Source: JAAYDY01 sp964500225 (GTDB lineage: Bacteria > Planctomycetota > Phycisphaerae > FEN-1346 > JAACEH01). From it: a stretch of 64,000 nt of DNA. This document shows, in pieces, positions 1-9,303 of this stretch; the first letter of the stretch is position 1, and each line of letters starts with the position of its first letter. The translations under genes and the position numbers were made by a program. The notes under the pieces are model-generated. The model was not told the DNA's origin. It made no database searches and saw only the letters and a program-made list of their open reading frames with translations. The stretch lies in the NCBI GenBank assembly GCA_964500225.1, contig CAZCOA010000009.1, positions 12,843 through 76,842 of the forward strand, written 5' to 3'.

Positions 1-1725
1 GCGTGCATCACGGCGGGTGACGCGTCGGGCACGGTGGAGGAGCGGACGCGTCGGCTGACGGAAGCCTCGGGTCTGCTGGAGGCGTATCTGAAGAAGCATC
101 CGGACGAATTGCCGATGCGGATTCAGTTGGCGGACGTGCTGCGTCGGATACCGGGCCGCGCGGCGGACGCGGAATCGCTGACGCGGGACATTGTGAAGAA
201 GTCGCCCGAGGCGGCCAATGCGCGGACGCTGTTGGGCCGGATTCTGCTGGACAAGGCCCTGACGGCGCAGGTCAATGGCCGGGAGGCGGAGTTTGCGGAG
301 TCGCTGTCGCAGGCACGTCAGGTGGTGTCGGGGGTGCTGAACGAGCAGCGGACGTACGGCGAGGCGCGGCTGTTGTCGGGCGAGATCGAGATGGCGGGCG
401 GGAACCTGAGCGAGGCGGCGGTGCAGTTGCGTCAGGTGGCGGCCGAGGATCCGGCCTACGTGCGAGCGCTGGCCCTGTTGGTGGAGGTGAGCCGTCGGCA
501 AGGCAACCGGCAGACGATGATGGCGACGCTGACGGAGCTGCTGAAGCTTCAGCCGCAGAACCTCAACGCGCGGCTGCAATTGGCGGATCTTTTCGCCCGG
601 GACCAGGCGTACGACCGTGTGGAGCAGTTGATGGACGAGGGGTTGCAGTACGCGCCGGGACATCCGCAGTTGGAGCTGGTGCTGTGCCAGGCGCTCTTGA
701 TGCAGCGTGACGCGGGGAAGGCGTCTCGTGCGTTGAAGATCGCAACGGGGCTGACGGAGCGGTTTCCGGGAAACTCGGAGGTATGGGGTTCGTGGTCGGC
801 GGCGAAGAACGCGCTGAACCAGTCGGGGGAAGCGACGGCGAAACTGGAGGCGTTGGCCAAGGAGCCTCCGGCGGCCGGGGTGGCGTCGTCGGTGGCGTTC
901 GGTCGGCTGCTGGCGGCGCAATATCTGAGGCTGGACCGCCGGGACGACGCCCGCAAGGTGTTGGACGGACTGATTCAATCGCACCGGCAGGCTCCGGAGG
1001 TGTTGACGGCGTACGCGGACGCGTATGCGTTGCTGACGGACGGGCAGAAGCCGGGGTGGGCGGGCGAGGCGGTTCGGCTGCTGGAGCAGGCGCTGAAGGA
1101 TTTCCCGCCGAGCGCGGAGAATGGCCAGAGCTTGGTGTTGGCGCGGTACCTGGGTCGGATGTATCTGCTGGAGGGCAAGGCGGACGAAGCCCGGCGCGTG
1201 ATGCAGGAGGTGTTAAAGATTCAGCCGAAGTTCGCGCTGGTGCTGATGGACCTCGGGGAACTGGAGCTGAGCCAGAAGAACATCGATGCGGCGATCGAGA
1301 AGTTGGAGGCGGCCGTTGCCTTGGATCCGGGGCTGTGGCAGGCCTTGAACAACTTGGCGTGGGCGTTGGCGACGGAGAAGGGCGATCTGGCGGGGGCCCG
1401 GACACGAATCGACCAGGCTCTGCGGCTTCAGCCGCGTCACTGGGCCTTGCTGGATACCAGCGGATGGGTTCACTACCTGACGGGGGACTACCGGTCGGCG
1501 GAGCGTGAGCTGGAGGAGTCGCTGGCGGCGTCGCCCAGTGCGGTCACGAAATACCACCTCGGGATGACGCTGGTGAAACGAGCGGAACAGGCGACGGCGG
1601 AGTCGGCGAAGGCGGACCTGAAGGCGCGAGCGAAAAAGCTGTTGGGAGAATTTGTGGCCGAGGACAAGGATCCTGGGCACGAGCGGGAGCGGACGGAGGC
1701 CGAAAAAGTCTTGAAAGGCCTGTAG
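1..1725 (+). CDS. TPR-repeat protein (5' end outside window)
   Basis: The reading frame is open from base 1 to the stop at 1725, about 574 codons, so the true start probably lies upstream; a GTG at 34 is the first usable codon but has no good ribosome site. The protein is made of repeated helical hairpins of TPR type (for example LNNLAWALA and DTSGWVHYLTGDYRSAERELEE near the C-terminus), a fold used for protein-protein contacts. No catalytic motif is visible. It sits 65 bases ahead of a Wzc-like gene. TPR proteins of this kind accompany exopolysaccharide export systems (the PrsT group is one example), so a scaffold role in polysaccharide assembly or export is likely. The exact subfamily is not settled. 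Confidence 0.8.
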   Translation, partial: ACITAGDASGTVEERTRRLTEASGLLEAYLKKHPDELPMRIQLADVLRRIPGRAADAESLTRDIVKKSPEAANARTLLGRILLDKALTAQVNGREAEFAESLSQARQVVSGVLNEQRTYGEARLLSGEIEMAGGNLSEAAVQLRQVAAEDPAYVRALALLVEVSRRQGNRQTMMATLTELLKLQPQNLNARLQLADLFARDQAYDRVEQLMDEGLQYAPGHPQLELVLCQALLMQRDAGKASRALKIATGLTERFPGNSEVWGSWSAAKNALNQSGEATAKLEALAKEPPAAGVASSVAFGRLLAAQYLRLDRRDDARKVLDGLIQSHRQAPEVLTAYADAYALLTDGQKPGWAGEAVRLLEQALKDFPPSAENGQSLVLARYLGRMYLLEGKADEARRVMQEVLKIQPKFALVLMDLGELELSQKNIDAAIEKLEAAVALDPGLWQALNNLAWALATEKGDLAGARTRIDQALRLQPRHWALLDTSGWVHYLTGDYRSAERELEESLAASPSAVTKYHLGMTLVKRAEQATAESAKADLKARAKKLLGEFVAEDKDPGHERERTEAEKVLKGL

Positions 1726-1790
1726 GGCCAACCGATAATAAACAGGTTCGCTTTGTCGGGCCGAATTGAGGACCATGAGGTAGGGGCACA

Positions 1791-4253
1791 ATGAGCTACG
1801 ATACCCAGCGACAGACTGCATCGAACCCCGTGGGCCGCCCTGCCGGTGCGGCCGTCCGCGAGCCGGCGGCGCCGATGGGCGCACTGAGTCTGGCCGAAGT
1901 CTTGGGCACGATGCGGCGGCATATGGTACTGATCATCGTGCTGTTCGTGCTGGTGGCCGGGGCGGGAACAGCCGTCACGATCTATCAGTACAAGTACCAT
2001 CCGATCTATGAGGCGTCGGGAACCATTGTGGTGCTTCCCGCGGCGACGGCCGGCCAGCAACAGGGGATCGTCAACACCGTTGAGCAGGCGTTGCCGGTAG
2101 GCGTTCTGGAATCGTTTATCAACGAACAGGTGCAGCGGATTCGTGAAGACTACGTATTGCAAAAGTCGCTGAGTCCGGACGTTGCCGACCAGATCATCAA
2201 GGAACTGGCGCGCGACACCGAGCGCATCGACGGCGGCAATGAACGGGACCGGGCGTCGATGGAGGCGGCGGACGAGCGCGTGCGGCAGCGGACGGCGTAC
2301 ATTCAGGAACAGTTGTTCCCGGCAGGTCGGGCGTCGTCGATGTCGGCCATGGTGGTGTGGCTCCAGAAGGAGTTGCGCGTGACGAACCCGTTCAAGACGT
2401 TCACGATCGAGGTGAAGCTGCGCAGCAGGAATCCGAAGCTGGCGGCGAGCCTGGTGAACTCGGTGCTCGAGAGCTACATGGTGGCGTACCGGGAACGTCG
2501 GCGGCGCAATGAGCAGAGCAGTCTGACGGGGCTTCAGGAGCAGTTGGACAGCCTGCTTCCGGAGTTGAGGAAGGCGGAGACGGCCCTGGCGGCCGAACGC
2601 GAGCTGGCGGTGACGCCGTATGTGGGGATGGATCGTCCGAACATCGCCGGCGAGGTTCAGTACTACGAGGGCGAGTTCGCGAAGGCGGACCTGGAGGTGT
2701 TCCAGCTCCAGGTGCTTCAGGCGCAGATGACGGGATCGGCGGGGCCGGAAGGTGCGGAGGGGGCCGAACCGCCTGCGGCGAAGATGACGCCGGAGCTCCA
2801 GTTGACGATGGAGAGCGACCGCGCGCTGGCTGCGTTGCGCGGGGTGTTGACGAACCTCAAGAGCAACCGCGAGATGCTCCTGAAGCAGGGTTACGGCAAG
2901 ACGCACCAGTCGGTGCTTGCGGTGGACGCGCAGATTGCCAGCGCGGAGATGGAAGTCAAGGCGCGTGAGAATGAGTTGTTGAATCTTCTGTATCGGCAGC
3001 AGGCGGACTCCGTCGCGGCGCGGCTGGCGGAGGCGACGCAGCGTCGCAACCAGATCAAGGCCAAGCTGGACGAGGCCAAAGCGCGTCTGCGCGAAGTAAC
3101 TTCGGCGCTGGTTCGGTACGATCGGTTGCAGCAGACTTATCTGAATGTTCAACGTCAGGTGGATTTGGTGAACGACGCGATTGTCCAGCAGCGGATTCGG
3201 TCGCAGGTGTCGTCGAACAACGTGCAGATCGGCCGCCAGGCGATGGAGCCTGACCCGTCGGACGTCAAGGAACCGAATCTGCTGCTCTACATTCCGGCAT
3301 CGATTCTGGCGGGGCTGGTGGTGGCGATCGGGATGGCGTTGGTGATCGATCTGATCGACAACCGGGTGCGCACGCCGTTGCAGGTGATCCGGAGCGTTCA
3401 GATGACAGTGCTTGGGACGGTTCCGGATGTGAAGGAGGACGAGGCGGCGCGGCGCGTGGGCGAGTTGGCCCGCGTGGCGGCGCAGGCGCCGCAATCGCTG
3501 ACGGCGGAGTCGTTCCGGCAGTTGCGGACGGCATTGCTGTATTCGAGTGACACGGAGCTGAAGACGCTGCTGGTAACCAGTCCGAAGGCCGACGAGGGCA
3601 AGACGGTGGTGGCGTGCAACCTGGCGGCGACGCTGGCCGCAAGCGGCTGCCGGGTGTTGTTGATCGACGCGAACTTCCGTCGTCCTCGCATCCACCGGGT
3701 GTTCGATCTGCCGAACACGGTGGGTCTGTCGAGCGTTCTGGCGCGGTTGAGCAGTTTCGACGAGTCGGTGCGAAGCACATCGGTGGCGAATCTGGACGTG
3801 CTGGTATGCGGTCCCGTGCCGCCAAGCCCGGCGGACCTGCTGGGCAGCGAGGCGATGCAGAAGGTGCTGGCGGAGGCCCGCCGGCGTTACGACAACGTGA
3901 TCATCGACGGAACGCCGGTGCTGGTGGTGGCGGATTCGCACGTGCTGTGTCGGCTGGTGGACGGCGTGACGATGGTGATCAACTGCCGCAAGACGTCGCG
4001 CGGGATGGCCATTCGAAGCCGTCGGATGCTGCTGGGGTTGCGGGCCCGCGTGGTGGGCGCGGTGCTGAACCGCATCCGGGCGCAGAAGGGCGGATACTTC
4101 CGGGAGACGTACCGGAACTACTACGATTACGCGAAGCCGGCGGCGGTCGCAGCCTCGGGGACGTTGGCGACGGCGCGTTCGGGCGACAAGACGACTTCGG
4201 ACGCGTTGAGCGGTCCCGGTTCCGCCAGTCGAGGGGAGTCGGAGGCGACGTAG
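1791..4253 (+). CDS. Wzc/GumC-like polysaccharide co-polymerase with C-terminal tyrosine autokinase
   Basis: This 820-residue inner-membrane protein has the layout of bacterial polysaccharide co-polymerases with a BY-kinase domain. A transmembrane helix lies near residues 45-65, followed by a Wzz-type periplasmic region with long coiled coils (roughly 230-470), a second membrane helix near 505-525, and a cytoplasmic P-loop kinase from about 580. The Walker A motif SPKADEGKT is near residue 600, the second Walker motif VLLIDAN near 620 and VIIDGTP near 700. The tail carries a tyrosine cluster (YFRETYRNYYDY, about 767-780), the usual autophosphorylation site. A ribosome site (GAGGTAGGGG) precedes the ATG. 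The family controls chain length and export of capsule or exopolysaccharide. No outer-membrane Wza-type partner is in the window. Confidence 0.9.
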   Translation: MSYDTQRQTASNPVGRPAGAAVREPAAPMGALSLAEVLGTMRRHMVLIIVLFVLVAGAGTAVTIYQYKYHPIYEASGTIVVLPAATAGQQQGIVNTVEQALPVGVLESFINEQVQRIREDYVLQKSLSPDVADQIIKELARDTERIDGGNERDRASMEAADERVRQRTAYIQEQLFPAGRASSMSAMVVWLQKELRVTNPFKTFTIEVKLRSRNPKLAASLVNSVLESYMVAYRERRRRNEQSSLTGLQEQLDSLLPELRKAETALAAERELAVTPYVGMDRPNIAGEVQYYEGEFAKADLEVFQLQVLQAQMTGSAGPEGAEGAEPPAAKMTPELQLTMESDRALAALRGVLTNLKSNREMLLKQGYGKTHQSVLAVDAQIASAEMEVKARENELLNLLYRQQADSVAARLAEATQRRNQIKAKLDEAKARLREVTSALVRYDRLQQTYLNVQRQVDLVNDAIVQQRIRSQVSSNNVQIGRQAMEPDPSDVKEPNLLLYIPASILAGLVVAIGMALVIDLIDNRVRTPLQVIRSVQMTVLGTVPDVKEDEAARRVGELARVAAQAPQSLTAESFRQLRTALLYSSDTELKTLLVTSPKADEGKTVVACNLAATLAASGCRVLLIDANFRRPRIHRVFDLPNTVGLSSVLARLSSFDESVRSTSVANLDVLVCGPVPPSPADLLGSEAMQKVLAEARRRYDNVIIDGTPVLVVADSHVLCRLVDGVTMVINCRKTSRGMAIRSRRMLLGLRARVVGAVLNRIRAQKGGYFRETYRNYYDYAKPAAVAASGTLATARSGDKTTSDALSGPGSASRGESEAT

Positions 4254-4325
4254 GTCGGAGCATGGGCTCGAGGACAGTCAGTAGGAAGCCCGGCCGCCGG
4301 CTGGTGAAGTCTGGTGTATGACAAG

Positions 4326-4353
4326 CGGCGGGTCCTCAGGGGCCCGCCGTTTT
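4326..4353 (+). terminator. intrinsic terminator after the Wzc-like gene
   Basis: A ten-base-pair GC stem (CGGCGGGTCC with GGGCCCGCCG, one G-T pair) closes a TCAG loop and is followed directly by TTTT. It lies 73 bases after the Wzc-like stop and 43 bases before the next start, so it separates the TPR/Wzc unit from the nucleotide-sugar genes. I see no clear sigma70 promoter in the remaining gap, so some read-through may feed the downstream genes. Confidence 0.8.
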
Positions 4354-4395
4354 CGATGGACAACGAGACAGCAATCGCCGCAAGGAGGCACGAAC

Positions 4396-5400
4396 GTGGT
4401 TCATGTCGCTGTGGTCGGAGCGGGCGGGTGGGGCAAGAACCTGATCCGCAACTTCGCGGGGCTGAAGGATTGCAGGCTGCACACGGTGTGCGACTTGGAT
4501 CCGGCGAAGCTGTCGCAGAATGAGTCGCTGTATCCGGGCCTGCGGACGACGCGGGATCTGAACGAGGTGCTCGGGAGCAAGGAGATCGACGCGGTGGTGA
4601 TCGCGTCGCCTGCGCCGTTGCATTTCGACATGGCCCGTCGTGCCCTGGAGGCGGGCAAGCACGTCTACGTGGAAAAGCCGATGACGCTGTCGGCGGCGGA
4701 GGCGGAGCGTCTGGTGGCCCTGGCGGACCAGACGGGCCGCAAGCTGATGGTCGGCCACCTGCTGGAATACCACCCGTGCGTTCGGATGCTGAAGGACATG
4801 ATCGACGGGGGCGAGTTGGGCGACCTGTACTATATGTACTGCCAGCGGCTGAACCTGGGGGTGGTGCGCAAGGACGAAAACGCGTGGTGGTCGTTGGCGC
4901 CGCACGACGTGTCGGTGGTGTTGTACCTGTTCGGGGCGGAGGCCAAGACGGTCACTAGTCAGGGGCATGCCTACCTGCGCAGCGGCGTCGAGGACGTGGT
5001 GTTCACGCAGATCCAGTTTGCGGACGGGCGCATGGCGTCGATCCACGTGTCGTGGCTGGATCCGCACAAGATCCGGAAGATGACGCTGGTGGGCACGAAG
5101 AAGATGGCGACGTTCGACGACATGGAATCGAGCGAGAAGATTCGGGTGTACGACAAGTCGGCGGACGTGGTTCCCGGGACGGTGAGCTATGCCGACTCGA
5201 TCACGATCCGCCAGGGCGACATCCACGTGCCGATGGTCAAGGGCGGAGAGCCGCTGAAGGACGAGTGCCAGCATTTTGTGGAGTCGATCCTGAACAACAA
5301 GGCGCCGTTGTCGGACGGTCGGGACGGGTTGCGCGTGGTGAAGGTGCTGGAGGCGGCGACGCAGAGCCTTCGCCAGGGCGGCGTGCCGGTGGAGCTGTAG
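4396..5400 (+). CDS. Gfo/Idh/MocA-type NAD(P)-dependent sugar dehydrogenase, WbpB-like
   Basis: The 334-residue product starts at GTG 4396, chosen because AAGGAGG ends eight bases before it and because the Rossmann fold (VAVVGAGGWGKN) then begins at once. The Gfo/Idh/MocA signature EKP, with the catalytic lysine, lies near residue 95, in YVEKPMTLSAAEAE. Family members oxidise sugars with NAD(P). WbpB and WlbA oxidise C3 of UDP-GlcNAcA. That function is inferred here from neighbours: a WbpD-like acetyltransferase, a WbpE-like aminotransferase and a WbpI-like epimerase lie downstream on the same strand. Other sugar dehydrogenases share the fold, so sequence alone gives only the superfamily with certainty. 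Confidence 0.85.
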   Translation: MVHVAVVGAGGWGKNLIRNFAGLKDCRLHTVCDLDPAKLSQNESLYPGLRTTRDLNEVLGSKEIDAVVIASPAPLHFDMARRALEAGKHVYVEKPMTLSAAEAERLVALADQTGRKLMVGHLLEYHPCVRMLKDMIDGGELGDLYYMYCQRLNLGVVRKDENAWWSLAPHDVSVVLYLFGAEAKTVTSQGHAYLRSGVEDVVFTQIQFADGRMASIHVSWLDPHKIRKMTLVGTKKMATFDDMESSEKIRVYDKSADVVPGTVSYADSITIRQGDIHVPMVKGGEPLKDECQHFVESILNNKAPLSDGRDGLRVVKVLEAATQSLRQGGVPVEL

Positions 5401-5490
5401 GGGGGGCGAGAGTTCGGCCGAGGCGTTTCGGGGTGTGGCAGGAGTGAGTGCGGGACAAGGAGAGGTCACGGGCTTTTGGGAGGACGGGCA

Positions 5491-6084
5491 TTGTCGGATA
5501 CACCATACCAGGCGCACGAGAGTGCGTACATCGACGAAGGGGCGCAGATTGGGGCCGGCACGCGGATCTGGCACTTTTGTCACATCATGAGCGGCGCGAA
5601 AATCGGGTGCAATTGCAGCATCGGCCAGAATGTGGTGGTGGGGTCCAAGGCGGTGGTCGGCAACGGGTGCAAGATCCAGAACAACGTAAGCATCTACGAC
5701 CGTGTGGAGCTGGAAGACTTCGTGTTCTGTGGTCCGAGCATGGTGTTCACGAACGTGCTGAATCCGCGGTCGCACATTTCGCGGAAGCATGAGTATCGTG
5801 CGACGCTGGTGCGCAAGGGCGCGAGCATCGGAGCCAACGCGGTGATCGTGTGCGGGCACACGGTGGGGCGGTACGCGTTTGTCGGGTCGGGCAGCGTGGT
5901 GACCAAGGACGTGCCGGATTTTGCGCTGGTGTACGGGAACCCCGCGCGGCAGCATGGGTGGATGTGCCAATGCGGCGTGGGGCTGGAGTTCAAGGACGGC
6001 AAGGCGACCTGCGCCGAGTGCGGGTGGAGCTACGTTCTGGAGAACGGGTTGTGTCGGGAAGTCGGCACAGGGAAGGAACAGTAA
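5491..6084 (+). CDS. WbpD-like hexapeptide N-acetyltransferase with C-terminal zinc ribbon
   Basis: A left-handed beta-helix acetyltransferase of 197 residues. Hexapeptide repeats run from about residue 15 to 140 (GAQIGAGTRIW, GCNCSIGQNVVVG). The stretch SHISRKHEY and the ending VYGNPARQHGWM are typical of WbpD/WlbB enzymes, which acetylate the 3-amino group of UDP-GlcNAc3NA. TTG 5491 is chosen because GGGAGGA lies six to twelve bases upstream. After the acetyltransferase fold there is an extra tail with two Cys pairs (CQC and CAEC) that looks like a zinc ribbon. The stop codon abuts the next start, which indicates translational coupling. Confidence 0.88.
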   Translation: MSDTPYQAHESAYIDEGAQIGAGTRIWHFCHIMSGAKIGCNCSIGQNVVVGSKAVVGNGCKIQNNVSIYDRVELEDFVFCGPSMVFTNVLNPRSHISRKHEYRATLVRKGASIGANAVIVCGHTVGRYAFVGSGSVVTKDVPDFALVYGNPARQHGWMCQCGVGLEFKDGKATCAECGWSYVLENGLCREVGTGKEQ

Positions 6085-7020
6085 GTGGGCAGAGTGCTGA
6101 TTACCGGCGGTGCGGGGTTCATCGGGTCGTCGCTGGCGCGGGCACTGTTGGCTCGCGGGGCGCGAGTTCGGATACTCGACAACTTCACCACGGGCCGGCG
6201 TGAGAATCTGGCCGATATTCTCGACGATGTGGAGTTGATCGAGGAGACGATCTGCTCGGCGGAGGCATGTCGGCGTGCGGCGCGGGGCTGCGAGACGATC
6301 TTTCATCAGGCGGCGGACGTGAGCGTGCCGCGGTCGATGATCGATCCGGAGAACACGCACCGGACGAACGTGGACGGGTTGTACAACTGCCTGGTGGCGG
6401 CCCGGGAGCAGGGGGTGCGTCGGTTGGTGTTCGCCAGCTCCAGTGCCGTGTACGGGCCGGAGGCCGCGTTGCCGGCGGTGGAGACGTTGCCGTTTCGGCC
6501 GATCAGTCCGTATGGGGCGAGCAAGGCCATCGGCGAGCTGTATTGTGCGATGTTCAGCCGGTGTTTCGGTGTCGAGACGGTGTGCCTGCGGTACTTCAAC
6601 GTGTTTGGGCCGCGTCAGGATCCGACGAGTCAGTATGCGGCGGCGATACCGGCATTCGTGTCGCGGATGCTTCGCGGCGAGCGGCCGGTGGTGTTCGGCA
6701 CGGGGGAGCAGTCGCGGGATTTCACGTATGTGGATAACGTCGTTCAGGCGAACTTGAAGGCGGCTGAGGCGACGGTGGACGGGCCGGTCGTGGTGAACAT
6801 CGGTTGCGGCCGGGGGATCTCGCTGAACGAGATCATCGGCGTGATCAACGGGCTGCTGGGGACGTCGCTGACGCCGGTGTATGCAGCGGCTCGTGCGGGC
6901 GACATTCTGCACTCGTGGGCGGATGTGTCGGCGGCGAGGCGGCTGATCGGTTACGAGCCGTCGGTGGATTTTGAGGACGGATTGCGCCGAGCCATTGAAT
7001 GGTATCGGCAGAACCTGTAG
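6085..7020 (+). CDS. NAD-dependent nucleotide-sugar epimerase/dehydratase (extended SDR)
   Basis: A 311-residue extended short-chain dehydrogenase. GGAGFIGS at residues 7-14 binds NAD. The catalytic Ser lies in SSSAVYG and the Tyr/Lys pair in YGASK. The overall resemblance is to UDP-glucose or UDP-GlcNAc 4-epimerases (GalE/WbpP type). The GTG start directly follows the preceding stop. The cofactor and catalytic residues are clear, but the substrate cannot be read from the sequence. In this operon it probably supplies a C4-epimer of a UDP-hexosamine or uronic acid for the same glycan. Confidence 0.88.
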   Translation: MGRVLITGGAGFIGSSLARALLARGARVRILDNFTTGRRENLADILDDVELIEETICSAEACRRAARGCETIFHQAADVSVPRSMIDPENTHRTNVDGLYNCLVAAREQGVRRLVFASSSAVYGPEAALPAVETLPFRPISPYGASKAIGELYCAMFSRCFGVETVCLRYFNVFGPRQDPTSQYAAAIPAFVSRMLRGERPVVFGTGEQSRDFTYVDNVVQANLKAAEATVDGPVVVNIGCGRGISLNEIIGVINGLLGTSLTPVYAAARAGDILHSWADVSAARRLIGYEPSVDFEDGLRRAIEWYRQNL

Positions 7021-7064
7021 CGGGCCGCTGCGGCTGTCCGCTTCGGCAAGGGAAGGAGACCGAC

Positions 7065-8165
7065 ATGGAAGTGCCTCTTCTGGACCTCAAGGCGCAGTAC
7101 GCGACGCTTCGCGACGAGATTCGTCCGGCCATTGACGAGGTGCTGGACAGCCAGCAATGCATTGGCGGGCCGAAGGTGACGGAGCTGGAGAAGGCGGTGG
7201 CGGCGTACAGCAAGTGCACGTTCGCCATCGGCGCCTCCAGCGGCACGGACGCGATCCTCAACGCGCTGATGAGTCTGGACATCGGTCCGGGCGACGAGGT
7301 GATCACGACGCCGTACACGTTCTTCGCGACGGGGGGGTGCATTGCCCGAACGGGTGCGACGCCGGTGTTCGTGGACATTGACCCGAAGACGTACAACATC
7401 AACCCGAAGCTGATTCCGGGCGCCATCACCGACAAGACCAAAGCGATCATCCCGGTTCATTTGTACGGGCAGATGGCGGACATGGACCCGATTCTGGCGG
7501 CGGCATGCGACCGGCAGATTGCGGTGATCGAGGATGCGGCCCAGAGCATCGGATCGGAGTACCGTGGGAAGAAGGCGGGCTCGATGGGCACGTGCGGATG
7601 CTTCTCGTTTTTCCCGTCGAAGAACCTGGGCGGCGTGGGCGACGGCGGCATGATCGTCACGAACGATGCGGTTCTGGCCGAGCGGTGCAACGTCATGCGG
7701 AACCACGGGTCGAAGCCGAAGTACTTCCACAAGTATATCGGCGGCAACTTCCGGCTGGATCCGATTCAGGCGGCGGCGTTGCTCGTGAAGCTGAAGTACC
7801 TGCCGCAATGGCACGAGGCCCGTCGGGCCAATGCGGCGTACTACGATCGGAAGTTCGCCGGCGTGGACGGCATTGTGACGCCGTACATCGAGCCGTGGAA
7901 CTACACGATCTACAATCAGTACGTGATCCGGGTGCCGAACCGCGACCGCGTCATGGCGCACCTGAAGGAGAAGAAGGTCGGGTGCGAGGTGTACTATCCG
8001 CTGCCGCTTCATTTGCAGGAGTGCTTCGCCTATCTGGGGTACCGCGAAGGGTCGATGCCCGAGGCGGAGAAGGCGGCCAAAGAGACCTTGGCGTTGCCGA
8101 TCTATCCGGAACTGACCGACGAAATGAAAGATTACGTGGTGGCGAGCGTCATCGAGGCGCTGTAG
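7065..8165 (+). CDS. DegT/DnrJ/EryC1/StrS-family sugar aminotransferase, WbpE-like
   Basis: A PLP-dependent sugar aminotransferase of 366 residues. The ATG at 7065 follows AAGGAGACCGAC and gives the typical beginning EVPLLDLKAQY. The PLP-binding lysine is in SFFPSKNLGG, and EDAAQSIGSEY is the acidic cofactor-contact segment. WbpE transfers an amino group from glutamate to C3 of the keto-sugar made by WbpB. The neighbouring WbpB-, WbpD- and WbpI-like genes make this the most likely role. C4-aminotransferases of the same family (PseC, PglE) cannot be excluded from motifs alone. Confidence 0.9.
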   Translation: MEVPLLDLKAQYATLRDEIRPAIDEVLDSQQCIGGPKVTELEKAVAAYSKCTFAIGASSGTDAILNALMSLDIGPGDEVITTPYTFFATGGCIARTGATPVFVDIDPKTYNINPKLIPGAITDKTKAIIPVHLYGQMADMDPILAAACDRQIAVIEDAAQSIGSEYRGKKAGSMGTCGCFSFFPSKNLGGVGDGGMIVTNDAVLAERCNVMRNHGSKPKYFHKYIGGNFRLDPIQAAALLVKLKYLPQWHEARRANAAYYDRKFAGVDGIVTPYIEPWNYTIYNQYVIRVPNRDRVMAHLKEKKVGCEVYYPLPLHLQECFAYLGYREGSMPEAEKAAKETLALPIYPELTDEMKDYVVASVIEAL

Positions 8166-8186
8166 CCGTCTTGAAGGGGGCGAACC

Positions 8187-9155
8187 GTGACGACGGCCCT
8201 GGTCACCGGCGGCGCCGGGTTCATCGGGTCGCACCTGGTCGAGCGGTTGCTGGGCGAGGGCTACGCGGTCCGGGTGCTGGACGATTTCTCGACGGGTCGC
8301 CGCGAGAACCTGTCGTCGGTGGCTGGACATGAGAGGCTGAGCGTGATCGCAGGCAGCGTCACCGACGCTGCCTGCGTCGCTACGGCGATGCGCGGCGTGG
8401 AGGCGGTGTACCATCTGGCGGCGGCCGTGGGCGTGAAACTGATCGTCGCGCAACCGGTGCGGACGCTGGAGACGAACGTGCGCGGCACCGAGACGGTGCT
8501 GGCCGAGGCATCGCGGGCGGGGGTGCAGCGGTTCTTTCTGGCTTCCTCGAGCGAGGTGTACGGCAAGAGCAACCGCATCCCGTTCGACGAGGACGACGAC
8601 CTGCTGATCGGCTCGAGCCGTTATTGTCGCTGGGGCTACGCGTGCAGCAAGGCGGTGGCGGAGTTTCTGGCGGTGGCCTATGCGCGGGAGCGCGGGCTGC
8701 CGCTGGTGGTGGGGCGGCTCTTCAACACGATCGGGCCGCGGCAGGTGGGGGCCTATGGCATGGTGGTGCCGCGGTTCGTCCAGGCGGCGCTGGCAGGCGA
8801 GCCGCTGGAGGTGTACGGCACGGGACGTCAGACGCGGTCGTTCATCGACGTGCGCGACATGGTGGAGGGGATCCACCGGCTGACGGACCGCGCGGGCCCG
8901 GAGCCGCTGATCGTGAACCTGGGCGGGGAGCAGGAGATAGCGATTGCGGACCTGGCGGCCCGGGTGATACGGCTGACGGGGTCGTCGAGCGAGGTGCGTC
9001 AGGTGAGCTACGAGGCGGCCTACGGGGAGGCGATTGACGACATGGAGCGGCGCTGCCCGTCGCTTGTCCGCGCGCGGGTGGTGCTGGGGTCGGCCTGGCC
9101 GCACGTGTCGTTGGATGCCTCTCTAAAAGCAATTATTGCCGATTTTCGGTCGTGA
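8187..9155 (+). CDS. second NAD-dependent epimerase/dehydratase (extended SDR)
   Basis: A 322-residue extended SDR with GGAGFIGSH near residue 8, a catalytic Ser in SSSEVYG and a YACSK Tyr/Lys motif. GTG 8187 follows a ribosome site (AAGGGGGCG). It shares the opening pattern and the DFSTGRRENL segment with the other SDR gene at 6085, so the two are paralogues. Motif variation around the active site (RWGYACSK rather than PYGASK) suggests a different substrate or reaction, for example decarboxylation or 4,6-dehydration. I cannot assign a specific substrate. Confidence 0.87.
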   Translation: MTTALVTGGAGFIGSHLVERLLGEGYAVRVLDDFSTGRRENLSSVAGHERLSVIAGSVTDAACVATAMRGVEAVYHLAAAVGVKLIVAQPVRTLETNVRGTETVLAEASRAGVQRFFLASSSEVYGKSNRIPFDEDDDLLIGSSRYCRWGYACSKAVAEFLAVAYARERGLPLVVGRLFNTIGPRQVGAYGMVVPRFVQAALAGEPLEVYGTGRQTRSFIDVRDMVEGIHRLTDRAGPEPLIVNLGGEQEIAIADLAARVIRLTGSSSEVRQVSYEAAYGEAIDDMERRCPSLVRARVVLGSAWPHVSLDASLKAIIADFRS

Positions 9156-9303
9156 CGGGACGGGCCTGCGGGCGCCGGGTCCACATCGCAAAGTGCCATA
9201 TCAGCACGGGCGGGGCAGCGACGGACTGGAAATAGGCTGCTGTCCCTCTGTAGGGATGCCGATACACACTAGGTTTTGCCGTGGGCGGTCGGAAGGTAGC
9301 CAG

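Noticed and set aside
1488..3941. Long open frame on the minus strand under the Wzc-like gene
   Set aside because: Composition is Arg/His/Leu-rich and low in complexity, typical of frames opposite high-GC genes, and no domain is visible.
4336..6912. Long minus-strand open frame of about 858 codons
   Set aside because: It lies opposite three well-supported sugar genes and reads as an Arg/His/Pro-rich shadow.
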